Of a stretch of 64,000 nt of DNA, positions 47,436 through 58,300 are shown one piece after another. Under the pieces are notes generated by a model. It made no database searches. It was not told where the DNA came from and saw only the letters and a list, made by a program, of their open reading frames with translations. Each line of letters starts with the position of its first letter. The first letter of the stretch is position 1. Origin of the DNA: Lutjanus erythropterus (taxonomy: Eukaryota; Chordata; Actinopteri; Lutjaniformes; Lutjanidae); contig CM034593.1 of NCBI GenBank assembly GCA_020091685.1, positions 47,217,388 through 47,281,387 of the forward strand. The letters run 5' to 3'. Made by a program: the position numbers and the translations under genes.

Positions 47436-47935
47436 NNNNNNNNNNNNNNNNNNNNNNNNNNNNNNNNNNNNNNNNNNNNNNNNNNNNNNNNNNNNNNNNN
47501 NNNNNNNNNNNNNNNNNNNNNNNNNNNNNNNNNNNNNNNNNNNNNNNNNNNNNNNNNNNNNNNNNNNNNNNNNNNNNNNNNNNNNNNNNNNNNNNNNNNN
47601 NNNNNNNNNNNNNNNNNNNNNNNNNNNNNNNNNNNNNNNNNNNNNNNNNNNNNNNNNNNNNNNNNNNNNNNNNNNNNNNNNNNNNNNNNNNNNNNNNNNN
47701 NNNNNNNNNNNNNNNNNNNNNNNNNNNNNNNNNNNNNNNNNNNNNNNNNNNNNNNNNNNNNNNNNNNNNNNNNNNNNNNNNNNNNNNNNNNNNNNNNNNN
47801 NNNNNNNNNNNNNNNNNNNNNNNNNNNNNNNNNNNNNNNNNNNNNNNNNNNNNNNNNNNNNNNNNNNNNNNNNNNNNNNNNNNNNNNNNNNNNNNNNNNN
47901 NNNNNNNNNNNNNNNNNNNNNNNNNNNNNNNNNNN
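47436..47935. other. Assembly gap of 500 N
   Basis: A placeholder gap of exactly 500 N. It abuts X repeat copy 1, so the repeat probably contributed to the assembly failure. Confidence 0.99.
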
Positions 47936-48475
47936 GTACAGTCATCATTCAGGGTTTATTACTATGTGACCACTGTGCCACAACTTTTCATCTGACAGTA
48001 GGATATAAAAACAATAGTTTAACAGGTTTGATCTGTTCATCAGGGAAAATTGCTGCACTGATTTTCATAACTGGTACCATGGCTACGGAGTGATTTGCAT
48101 AAAAATGACGATGACAAATACAGATCAGTTTTACAATCACTTCCTGAACAGACTTTACAATCACCTGATGGATTTATTGTGACTTTAGTGTTGGAGATTA
48201 TGCTAAAATCACATATATGCTGCTGTAAAATCCTGTGGTTTGTTTGTTTGACTCCAAAAAAACTGCATCAGAGTCAGAGCTTGGAAGTGGACAGAGACGA
48301 CCATTTTCAAGCAGTCTCAGTCCAGTTGTTTGGTCCACACCAAGAAACATAAAGCTGGTTACGTGTCTCCAACCAGTGAGAAGGCTGTCAGGAAGTGACA
48401 TCACACACAGTGAACAGTGCCAGAATTATATTATTGTTTATTTTCACAAAAGTCTGTTTAAGGATAGAACACATG
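47936..48475 (+). repeat. Repeat X, copy 1
   Basis: Starting at the gap edge with GTACAGTCATCATTCAGGGT, this is almost the exact reverse complement of 57250-57797. Shared stretches include GTGCCACA, ACCATGGCTACGGAGTGA, CTTCCTGAACAGACTTTACA and AGCTTGGAAGTGGACAGAGA. The family is not recognised. Short open frames on both strands are conserved between copies, but conservation follows simply from recent copying. Confidence 0.85.
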
Positions 48476-48744
48476 TCAGATAGCACACGCACGTCTTGCC
48501 GACATCGGCACGATGAATAAAGTTGCATCGCCGAGACGTCATATGGAGAGTGTTTGGTCATTGGGAAGATGTCGCCGAGACGTTGGCATTTGGTCAAAAA
48601 TGCTCTCCAGACAATGTTTGGACGTTGTATCAAAGCTGCACAGCGCAGCTTCTATGACCTTTATTTATTCAGGTCAGATCATTCTATTAGCAAATATCTC
48701 ACTATCTATGGTCCACATTAGCACGTATTTACTTAAAATGTGAC
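48476..48744. other. No gene; CGCCGAGACGT-bearing segment
   Basis: CGCCGAGACGT occurs at 48530-48540 and 48572-48582 in similar contexts, as a small degraded repeat unit. There is no coding signal. Confidence 0.4.
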
Positions 48745-49112
48745 ACGGGCCAGCCTTCACTCCCCACATGCATCAATGAGCCTTGGCTGCCCATGACCCT
48801 GTTGCCGGTTCACCACTGTTCCTTCCTTGGACCATTTTTGATAGATACTGACCTCTGCAGACCAGGAACACAACACAAGAGCTGCAGTTTTGGAGATGCT
48901 CTGATCAAGTTGTCTAGTCATCACAATTTGGCCCTCGTCAAACTCGCTCAAATCCTTACACTCTTCCTGTTTCTAACACATCAACTTTGAGGACAAAATG
49001 TTCACTTGCTACCTAATATATCCCACCCACTAACAGGTGCCATGATGAAGAGATAATCAGTGTTATTCACTTCACCTGTCAGTGGTCATAATGTTATTCC
49101 TGATCGGTGTAC
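48745..49112 (-). pseudogene. Tc1-like transposase, 5' remnant
   Basis: The right end carries the fish Tc1-type terminal text GTCATAATGTTATTCCTGAT. Reading leftward, the frame from 48951 begins [20 protein letters not shown] and continues with [16 protein letters not shown], the paired-like DNA-binding region. It stops at about 48745, so the catalytic domain is absent. This is a different Tc1 lineage from the copies at 5.9 and 34.7 kb. Confidence 0.82.
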
Positions 49113-50260
49113 ATGCACAGGCCAAGATAACTGGTAACCATATTCAATAAGGTTGAACCAGTGAAAGAATGTATTCACTGTTGTTTGGAGTGTGAGCAGC
49201 TGTAGCAAAAGTTTAACTAAGTGTTGGAATATTTCAGCCAAAGCCCTTCTGTGAACCCAGGGAATTCAGAAGGCTGTCACTGTAGCTTTAAATGATGACC
49301 AAAGCGTGTCCTTTTTAAATGGAACATTTTACTCTCCAATATGATGCAGTTTTACAAAGAAGAAAGTTGTAGAAGGGTAAACAAAACAGTGTACAATACT
49401 TCTTTTAACTGTTTTTAAACTAAAGAACATAAATCATGTTATTTAATTATCATGAGCTTCATTTCAAATAACAATAATAATTCACAATATCCTCCCATCC
49501 GATGAACAACTGTTCGTCACTAATCAGTCCATTAATCAATAAACTAATTAATATCCAAAGGACATATTAACTGAACAGGGCTCTTTAATAGATTGCCTGT
49601 GTTAAAGAGCTGGTTGAGAGTCTCTGCTGGTACCTCCATCTCCTGCTCATCTCATAGTCTTTGGTGGTAGGGATGTGAGTCTTTTCCTAACCAGGAAGTG
49701 CGAGTGCGTGAGTGGCTGAGGCTCTGATGCACCCTCATGTACATTGGAAAGAGGCCTTGAGTTTAACACAGCCTCTACCTCTGCAAGCATGGTTGTCAGT
49801 TCCTCAACTTAAACAAAGCCTTCCCCAGAATCCTGCAATAAATCTCCTTAAAACTAAGAGAAAGTATTCAGTAGTCTGATCTGAGACTAACTCCAAATGC
49901 ACTGCCCCTGTGACAGCACACCTGTTGTCAGAGATTAAACTGTGGATATGAGCTGGTCAGTGGTGAAAGCAAGCACTTATACTGAATAAATGTAGTCAAA
50001 GTGCATTTGTCCCCACAAATCGTGTCGTAGCTTATTTCTTGACTGTTGGCTGCATCAGTCTCTGTTATTAATGGAGCAATTTCAAAACGAGTTGTCCCAG
50101 TTAATTGCACCCAGGTTGAGAAATGCCTATGTTCTCTTTTACCTGTTATAAGCAACAACAATTTATGATTTGTTTCTTTATTTAATCATTTATTTGCCTG
50201 CACCAACACAAATAGACCCACAACTGGGCTGTTGTCAGTCATGGTTACTACATAAATAAA
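49113..50260. other. No gene recognised
   Basis: Unassigned sequence between the Tc1 remnant and X copy 2. Confidence 0.35.
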
Positions 50261-51122
50261 ATGTGTTCTATCATTAAACAGACCTTTGTGAAAATAAACA
50301 GTAATATGATTCTTTTTTCAGAGGCACTGTTCATTGTGTGTGATGTCACTTCCTGACAGCCTCCACACTGGTTGGAAACATGTAACCAGGTTTATATTAA
50401 TGAGATTCACTCTAGTGTGGACCAAACAACTGGACTGAGACTGCTTGAAAATGGTCGTCTCTGTCCACTTCCAAGCTCTGACTCTGATGCAGTTTCTTTG
50501 TAGTCAAGCGAACCAACCACAGGATTTTATAACAGCAGATATGTGATTTTAGCATAATCTCCAACACTAAAGTCACAATAAATCCATCAGGTGATTGTAA
50601 AGTCTGTTTAGGAAGTGATTGTAAAACTGATCTGTATTTGCCATCGTCATTTTTATGCAAATCACTCCTGGTGAAATCACATGGTACCAGTTATGAACAT
50701 CAGTTCAGCTAGTTTTCCAATCTGATCCAAGCCAATCCAACTTTATTTGTAAGGCACTTTAAAACAACCACAGTGGACCAAAGTGCTGTACAGAAATAAA
50801 ATACAAGAATAGATTAAGACATAAAACAGCTATACAATTTACAACAATAAAAATAGAACAATAAACCAATAAAAATAAATATATATCAATAAACATAAAT
50901 AAAATAAACAATAAAATAAAAATAACAATACATTTAACATCTCACATGGTGTTACAAGCCAAGGAGAAAAGATGGGTTTTAAGATGGGATTTAAAAACAG
51001 ACAGCGAGGAGGCCTGTCTGATGTGGAGAGGCAGATCGTTCCAAAGTTTAGGAGCTGCTACAGCAAAGGCACGGTCACCTCTGAGCTTGCGCTTAGTTTT
51101 CGGTACACTCAGGAGCAGCTGA

Positions 51123-52855
51123 TCAGCTGACCTGAGAGAGCGGAGGGGTGTATAAGGCTGCAGCAGCTCGGAGAGGTAGGGCGGGGCATGTGTGTGCAAG
51201 GGGCAGCAGGAGGAGAGGGGGCAGAGCAGGGAGGGAGTTGAGTGACCTGACAGCCTGATGTAAGAAGCTATCCCTCAGTCTGCAAGTCCTGGCCCGGCGA
51301 CTCTGCAGTCTCCTCCCTAACGGCAGCAGGCTGAAGAATGTGTGCGACGGGTGGGTGGGGTCCCTGGCGATGCAGGGGGCTTTTTGGGTGAGGCAGGTGT
51401 TATAGATGTCCTGGAGTGGGGGGAGAGAGGCACCGATGATCTTCTCAGCTGCTCTCATGATGCGCTGGAGGGTCCTGCAGCAGGATGCCGTGCAGGTACC
51501 ATACCATACAGTGATGCAGCTGGTCAGAATGGACTCGATGGTGCCCCTATAGAATGTGCACATGATGGGGGCTGGGGCTCTGGCTCTTCGCAGCTTGCGA
51601 AGAGAGTAGAGGCGCTGATGAGCTTTCTTGGCCAGAGAGGTGGTGTTGAGGGTCCAGGAGAGGTTCTCTGTGACATGCACTCCCAGGAACTTTGTGCTCT
51701 CCACGGCAGCACCATTGATGGTCAGAGGGGAATGCTGGGTGTTTGCTCTCCTGAAGTCCACATTCATGGAGAGATTGTTGTGGCTGCACCACAAGGCCAG
51801 GCTGTTCACCTCACTCCTGTAGTTTGTCTCATCATCGTTGCTGATGAGGCCCACCACGGTCGTGTCGTCCGCAAACTTAATGAAGAGGTTGGAGCTGTGC
51901 AACGGTGTGCAGTCATGGGTCAACAGTGTAAAGAGGAGGGGGCTGAGCACACATCCTTGGGGGGCCCCCATGCTCAGAGTGATGGTGCTAGATGTGTTGT
52001 TTCCGACCCGTACTGCCTGTGGTCTCCCAGTCAGGAAGTCCAGAAGTCAGTTGCACAGCGAGGTGTTTAGTCCCAGCTGATCCAGTTTGAGAATGAGCTG
52101 TTGAGGGATGATTGTGTTGAATGCTGAACTGAAGTCAATGAACAGCATTCTGACATAGCAGTTTTTATTGTCCAGGTGTGTGAGGGCTGAGTGGAGGGTG
52201 GTGGAAATGGCGTCATCGGTCGAGCGATTTGACCAATAGGCAAACTGAAAGGGGTCCGGGGGGGGGCGGCAGTCCTGAGGTGCTGCATGACTAGCCATTC
52301 GAAGCACTTCATGAGGATGGGGGTAAGTGCAGCTGGACGGTAGTCATTGAAACAGGTGGGTGACAGCTTCTTCAGGACAGGGATAATGGTGGTGGTTTTG
52401 AGGCATGATGGGACAATAGCCTGACTCAGCGAGATGTTGAAGATGTCTGTGAAGACATCAGTAAGGTTCCCTGCACAGTCCCTCAACAGACGACCTGGTA
52501 TGTTGTCAGGACTAGGGGCTTTCCGAACATTGATCCTGCTGAATGTTCTCCTCACGCTGTCTGGGGACAGCCTGAGCACCTGGTGGCCAGGAGGGGCGGG
52601 GGATGGGAACTTCTGAGCAGGCATGCTGTTGTGCTTCTCAAACCGAGTGAAGAACTGGTTCAGTTCACTCAGCAGAGAGGTGTAGCTGTTGCAGGTCTGT
52701 GGTGTGGGCTTATAGTCCATCATGGTTTGAATCCCCCACCACAGGCTCTGAGAGTCTCTGCTGTTGCTGAAGCAATGGGCTATCCTCCTGGAGTACTGCC
52801 TCTTAGCCTTCCTGATGCTGCAGGACAGGTTGGCCATAGCTGTCCTCAGGCCCAC
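51123..52855 (-). pseudogene. LINE reverse transcriptase and tail
   Basis: From 52855 the linker leads to KAPSPDNIPGRLLRDCA and [16 protein letters not shown] frame change follows, then [15 protein letters not shown]. The frame from 51971 continues with [13 protein letters not shown] and [13 protein letters not shown] (FADD catalytic), then [12 protein letters not shown], the [14 protein letters not shown] tail and [14 protein letters not shown]. Two or three frameshifts disable it. Confidence 0.85.
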
Positions 52856-54198
52856 CTGGTCTCCTGCTTTGAAGGCAGCATTTCAGGCCTTCAGGAGCCT
52901 GTAGACCTCTCCTGTCAACCATGGCTTCTGGTTGGCCCTGACGGTGATGGTCTTGAGGTGTGTTACATCATCAATGCACTTGGTGATGTAGGCAGTGACA
53001 GTGTCAGTATACTCCTGGAGGTCGGTAGTATTATTGGAGGTGGCAGCCTGTTTAAACACATCCCAGTCTGTGGTGTTAAACAGTTCTGGAGTGCTTTTGA
53101 GGACCCTTCTGGCACACTCGTACCTGTTTCCAAACTGGTTTGGTGACTCTCACCAGTGGTCTGTATGCTGGCATTAGCATAACAGTGATGTGATCTGAGG
53201 CACCGAGGTGGGGGAGGGGAAGGGCCTTGTAAACTCCTCTCTGGGTGGTGTAAACATGGTCAAGTGTGTTGTTGCCCCGAGCTGGAAAGTCTATGTGTTG
53301 ATGTAGTTTGGGAAACAGGGTCTTAGGATCTGTGTGGTTAAAATCCCCCGCCAGAATGAGGAAAGCATCTGGGTGGGCTGTCTGCTGCTCACTGATGTGC
53401 TGATACAGTTCATTCAGTGCCTCACTCCTGTGGTTGTTATTTGAGTGCGGAGGAATGTAGACAGCGGCGACCATGATGGCTGTAAATTCCCTCGGTAGGT
53501 AGAATGGCTGGCACTTAATGACCATAAGCTCCACTAATGGTGAGCAGTATTTGCAGACCACAGCAGTGTCACGACACCAAGCATTACTGATGTAAACACA
53601 GAGTCCCCCGCCGCGGGTTTTACCTCCTTCAACAAGAGCTCTGTCTGCTCAATAGCATGTTAGCCGCTCGAGCTGCATGGCGTGGTCAGGAACGTTGTTG
53701 TTAAGCCATGTCTCCGTAAACACAAAAATGCAGCAATCACTCACAGTCTTCTGGTTGGTCCGTAGAAGCCATATGTGATCCAGTTTGTTGTCCAGAGAGC
53801 GTACGTTGGCCAGTACAATGGTGGGGATGGCCGGCTTGTGTGGGCTAGCCACTAGCCTGGCTCGGATACCACCGTGCTTACCCCTCTTCTGCTTCCTATT
53901 GCGCCGCTTGTGGCGCCTTCACTCTGGGCGAGGTGTGGGAGTGGGGGTCGGGGGTGGTGCCGGCCTCCGGAGCAAACCGCAGTCTCGTAGCTCGTAGCTC
54001 TTCTCTTTGCTCGGTGTTTAACTCAAAGAGTGTTGTTCTGCTAACGTCGAGCAGGAACTTGCGGGTGTAAGTGTGCCTCCGAACAGGTAGACGCGACGAA
54101 GACTTGCACAAACACAGTGACTTACACGACAGAGAACACGAAAACACCATTTTGTCAGGAGAGAGAGAAGCTGCAGCATGTACACGCGCCGCCATCTT
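51190..54198 (-). mobile_element. CR1/Rex1-type LINE nested in the L2 element
   Basis: The 5' end begins AAGATGGCGGCGCG (near 54198). A GC-rich leader is followed by an endonuclease, reverse transcriptase and C-terminal tail on the - strand over about 3 kb. Clade assignment is by general resemblance only (jockey superfamily). G/C content is higher than in the flanking DNA, and the frames are longer than in other LINEs here, so it is one of the younger insertions. Confidence 0.8.
53076..53852 (-). pseudogene. LINE AP-endonuclease domain
   Basis: Motifs in order are NVRSLDNKLD (Asn), FTETWL (Glu), VAAVYIPPHSN, LAGDFNHTD (Asp, Asn), NTLDHVYT and ASDHITV (His). A frame break lies between 53649 and 53561, but all catalytic motifs are visible. 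Confidence 0.85.
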
Positions 54199-55067
54199 GA
54201 TGAATAACTGGATTACTGTTTCAAAGTGCTGCCTTGAAAGAATAGGTTTAATTTTGGCGAGCTGCCTCAACTGGAAGAAGCTTGATTTAATGACCGAACT
54301 GATCTGACAGTCGAGCTTGAGATCAGCATCCACTTTAAACCCAAGATTTGTGACGGTTGGCTTCATGAACTGGGCCAAGTAACCCAGATCTACAAGGGGG
54401 GCCCCAGTAGTGCCACCAAAAACCATCACCTCTGTCTTTTTCTCATTAAAGTTTAAAAGGTTTATAGCCATCCAGGCCTTTATGTCATCAAGACACCTGA
54501 GTAGCGGTTTGACAGAATATGCATCTTTCTTTTTGAGAGGGACATAAATCTGGCTGTCATCTGTGTAACAGTGGAAGGAGATACCATGCTTCCTCAGATC
54601 CAAGTTCAAGCAGGTAGAGAGAGAAGAGAAGAGGCCCTAAAACTGAGCCCTGTGGGACCCCACATGAGAGACGAGCAGAGGAGGACACAGAGTCACCAAG
54701 GCTGACACAAAAATTTCGATCAGCCAAGTATGACCTGAACCACTCCAGTGCTACTCCCCTGATACCCACCCATTGTTTCAAACGAGAGATTAAAAGTTCA
54801 TGGTCCACTGTGTCAAATGCAGCAGTTAAATCTAAAAGCACAACAATAACACAGTCACCAGAGTCAGTAGCTAAAAAGATATCATTAAAACTCTTAAAAG
54901 AGCTGATTCGGTGCTGTGCAAGGTTTTAAAACCAGATTGGAAGACCTCAAGAATTTTGTGCTCTTCCAGAAAAAAACATTAATTGGCTGCAAACTATCTT
55001 CTCAAGGATTTTTGAGATAAAAGGCAATTTGGAGATAGTCCTGTAATTTGAAAGAACAGGGACCACA
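54199..55067 (-). pseudogene. L2 reverse transcriptase, N-terminal and palm region
   Basis: It reads FDTVDH (first catalytic Asp), GVPQGSVLGPLLF, then after a frameshift CYTDDSQIYV with the catalytic DD pair, then FNEKKTEVMVFGG and VTNLGFKVDADLKLD. It ends in HFETVI at the nested insertion. Confidence 0.85.
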
Positions 55068-55175
55068 CCTGAGGAACAGATCAAACCTGTTACACTGTTA
55101 TATTTATATCCTAAGGTGTGCACTTTGCCAGATGAAATGGTGTGGCACAGTGATTCCATAGTAATTAACGAAGAC

Positions 55176-55347
55176 CAGCTGCATGAACCATGTGACTTCC
55201 TCATTGTCTGGTCTCTACAGAAGCCTTTGGGAGTGTCACAACTCTTATATTAAACAGCGCTAGTAATTTGCATCCAGCACACAGGACAACGCAGTCCAGA
55301 GCAGAGACAGCAGCGAAACTCAAATAACTCCAGTAATTGGGTAGACG
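55176..55347 (+). promoter_or_regulatory. Putative dctd promoter and 5' UTR region
   Basis: This short interval lies between the end of X copy 2 and the dctd start codon. A TATA-like TTATATTAAAC is at about 55246-55256, roughly 95 bases before the ATG. Because X copy 2 and its LINEs end only about 170 bases upstream of the start codon, the promoter must be compact or use repeat-derived sequence. Confidence 0.35.
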
Positions 55348-55388
55348 ATGGCAGAAGATCAGCAACAGAGCTCTGCTAATCCAAACAG
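55348..55388 (+). CDS. dctd: dctd exon 1 (start codon)
   Basis: ATG at 55348 opens [13 protein letters not shown] plus AG, directly followed by a consensus donor GTAAGT. It was assigned by exact phase fit with exon 2 and the perfect donor, not by conserved sequence, since this N-terminal end varies among DCTD proteins. Confidence 0.78.
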
Positions 55389-58300
55389 GTAAGTCTGCAT
55401 TCAATATGAGGGAGAGACATCATCAACATTCACCATGAAGTCAACTTTGGCTTTGAGACAGACAGAACACACACTGCTGTTTGTAGTGTTGGTGAAGTTG
55501 TTTCATTCAGTATTTTAGCAAACAGCAGTCTGAGTGAATCTGTCCCATTTCTCAGTCTATCACCTGTCTGTTAGTTCCATTCATCATGGCACTGTGTCCT
55601 GCTCAGTCCCTCCATGTCTTTATCTACATTAGGGTAGGTATTTGACTGACAGGCCTGTGGGTGTTTGCATGTGCATGTCCTGACAGTAGACCTGTTAGCA
55701 ACGGTGTTAACAGAAACTTTACATGATAAGAAGTAGCAAAACTTCCTACCTTTATGATCGCATTTGAGTAAAACAGCAAAAGTACTGACAGGAAAATGCA
55801 CTTCAGTGGAAGTACTCATTGATCAGAAAAATGGTTCATGTGGATGAAGGCTACACAATGTGTAGTGGTTGTTTTATATAAAACTTTGACATCAACATCT
55901 TTGACATTGTAAAGACTAATTGATTAATAATTAAACTTACTAATGAATCACTTCATCATTAAAATATTTGTGTTTTATACAACTGCTCTCCAAGTGCCAT
56001 TCATAAGTTAACTGTAAGAACCAACAACCAACAAATCTGTATTCTTTAGAACAGAGATAGAATAGAAAAACACATTATTGTTGACAATTTGCTTGCTAAT
56101 GACAGAAATTTGTCTTTGCTTACATGTGCAGAAAAAGGCAGGTACATTAAAAACACAACAAATCACACCCAAACAAAATATATTAAGAAACATTTACATA
56201 TAGACACAGTAGAAACTACATTAAAAAAGAGTTAAGTTTAGGAGAAACAGATATAAAGTGCTGTGAGTTGACATAGGCTGACTTCAAAAAGTGCCTGTCC
56301 TGACTGATGAAGGTATTTTATGACAACAGGAATAAATGATTTCCTGTAGATGTTTTTCTTTACACAGGAGACTCTGCAGCTTTGCCCTTATGACAGTAGC
56401 TGAAAGTAGTGATTTAGAGGATGGTTGTGCTCATCTAAAATGTTGCTACTTAAGTGTTGGACTGCTTTGTCATGGTGACAAGACAGTTGGGTTTGTTTGC
56501 AGCCTGTAGTTGATCTGCTTAGTTTAACTACTTTGGAGAGCTTTGTCTTGCTTTTCACACTTAGGTGCTCAAACCAGGACACAATATTAAAAGTGAATAT
56601 ACGTTCAGTTAGTGATAGGTATGATCTGTTTAAAGTCCACTGACTGCCATCAAATTTCCTTAGTTTACGCAGCAGGAAATCTTTCCTGTGCTTTTATGTA
56701 AATGCATTCCACGTGATCTGTAAAGGTAAGAGACTGGTCAAACACAGTCCCCTGGAACATAAATGACCCCACTTGCTCCACCTCATGGCCCTGAACTGTA
56801 ATTGTTTCTAATAGAAGGTTTGACACGTTATTCTTGTTATTTGGTACATTTCTTTTATCTTTCTTACATTCAGCAAAAGGTGACTGTCATCAAACCACTC
56901 TACAAGTTCTGCAACATATTAAAAATACACATCTAATGACTGTACACTGGTAAGGCGTGACACTAATCAGTGGACTTAACTAGTGTCAGATTTTCTCTAC
57001 TGCATGTAATTTAATTTGTGTGTACTGAAAATAAAATGATATAAAGTAAATGCAACCCTAGGGGACTGTTTAAATCAAGACTGTCAGATACAAAATCATT
57101 GACCTCAATTCTCTGTGGTCAGTTACAGAGGAACTCTTTTCTCCAGCAGATAATGGCTGAATCTACAGGCAGAATAATGAGATGAGATAGCAAAATTTCT
57201 ATATTAATCATGTAGCTTTGTGTGGGTTCACCTTCCTGTGAAATGAAAAATGTGTTGTATCATTAAACAGACTTTTGTGAAAATAAACAGTAATATGATT
57301 CTTTTTACAGAGGCACTGTTCGTTGTGTGTGATGTCACTTCCTGACTGCCTCCTCACTGGTTGGAGACACGTAACCAGCTTTATGTTTCTTGGTGTGGAC
57401 CAAACAACTGGACTGAGACTGCTTGAAAATGGTCGTCTCTGTCCACTTCCAAGCTCTGACTCTGATGCAGTTTTTTTGGAGTCAAACAAACAAACCACAG
57501 GATTTTACAGCAGCATATATGTGATTTTAGCATAATCTCCAACACTAAAGTCACAATAAATCCATCAGGTGATTGTAAAGTCTGTTCAGGAAGTGATTGT
57601 AAAACTGATCTGTATTTGTCATCGTCATTTTTATGCAAATCACTCCGTAGCCATGGTACCAGTTATGAAAATCAGTGCAGCTAGTTTTCCTGATGAACAG
57701 ATCGAAGCTGTTAAACTATTGTTTTTATATCCTACTGTCAGATGAAAAGGTGTGGCACAGTGGTCACATAGTAATAAACCCTGAATGATGACTGTACAAG
57801 AAGCCTCCTTTTCATCCTGTGTCTACCTGTTAGTCATTGTAACATTAACATAATGTTTAGAACACAGAGGTGGAAGTAGCTCATTACAGCTACTCAAATG
57901 ACTGTAATGATCTTCTTAATTACTTTTAAAATAATAACTGATTACTGAGTACAATTTGAATTAATATCCAAACTGACAAAAACATGCTGCAGCAGGCAAA
58001 GGTCTGAAGAGCGACTGTGACCACTGAGCAGAACTGAGCAGCAGTTAGGAGCAATTTTCACTGAAGAGTTGGAGAGAAACCTGCTATTGATAATGCAGTA
58101 AACATCAACAGTTAAAAAGTAACTCAGATATTTACTCAGTGTGTAAGATTTACAGGGATACAAAATGACTATCTTGAGAAACTGCAGCTTTTATTCACTG
58201 AGAAACTCAAACTTAAACTACATTTACAGCACCGCCTCAGTACATTTACTATGTGACCAACAACATCACTGCTCACTATTCCCTCCGCTCAGTGCCAGTG

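Larger units (their letters stand above)
50719..55068 (-). mobile_element. L2-type LINE inserted in X copy 2, itself interrupted
   Basis: The 5' part (55068 to 54199) holds reverse-transcriptase motifs LSNYRTISKLPF, LLDLTAAFDTVDHELLI, GVPQGSVLGPLLFSLY and HCYTDDSQIYVPL (YTDD in place of YADD). The 3' part (about 51190 to 50719) carries the tail [20 protein letters not shown] and APKLWNDLPLHIRQASSL, then an untranslated AACTTTATTTGTAAGGCAC end. About 75 codons between HFETVI and APPYL are missing at the site where another LINE sits. Confidence 0.85.
50261..55175 (-). repeat. Repeat X, copy 2 (split by LINE insertion)
   Basis: 50261-50718 matches X up to GCTAGTTTTCC. X then resumes at about 55069 with GAACAGATCAAACCTGTTA and fades near 55175. 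In copy 3 these two parts are continuous (AGTTTTCCTGATGAACAGAT), so the roughly 4.35 kb between is an insertion. This copy is more diverged than copies 1 and 3. Confidence 0.82.

Noticed and set aside
51342-53177. Long + strand frames (up to 242 codons) opposite the nested LINE
   Set aside because: They are antisense shadows of the reverse-transcriptase and endonuclease frames.
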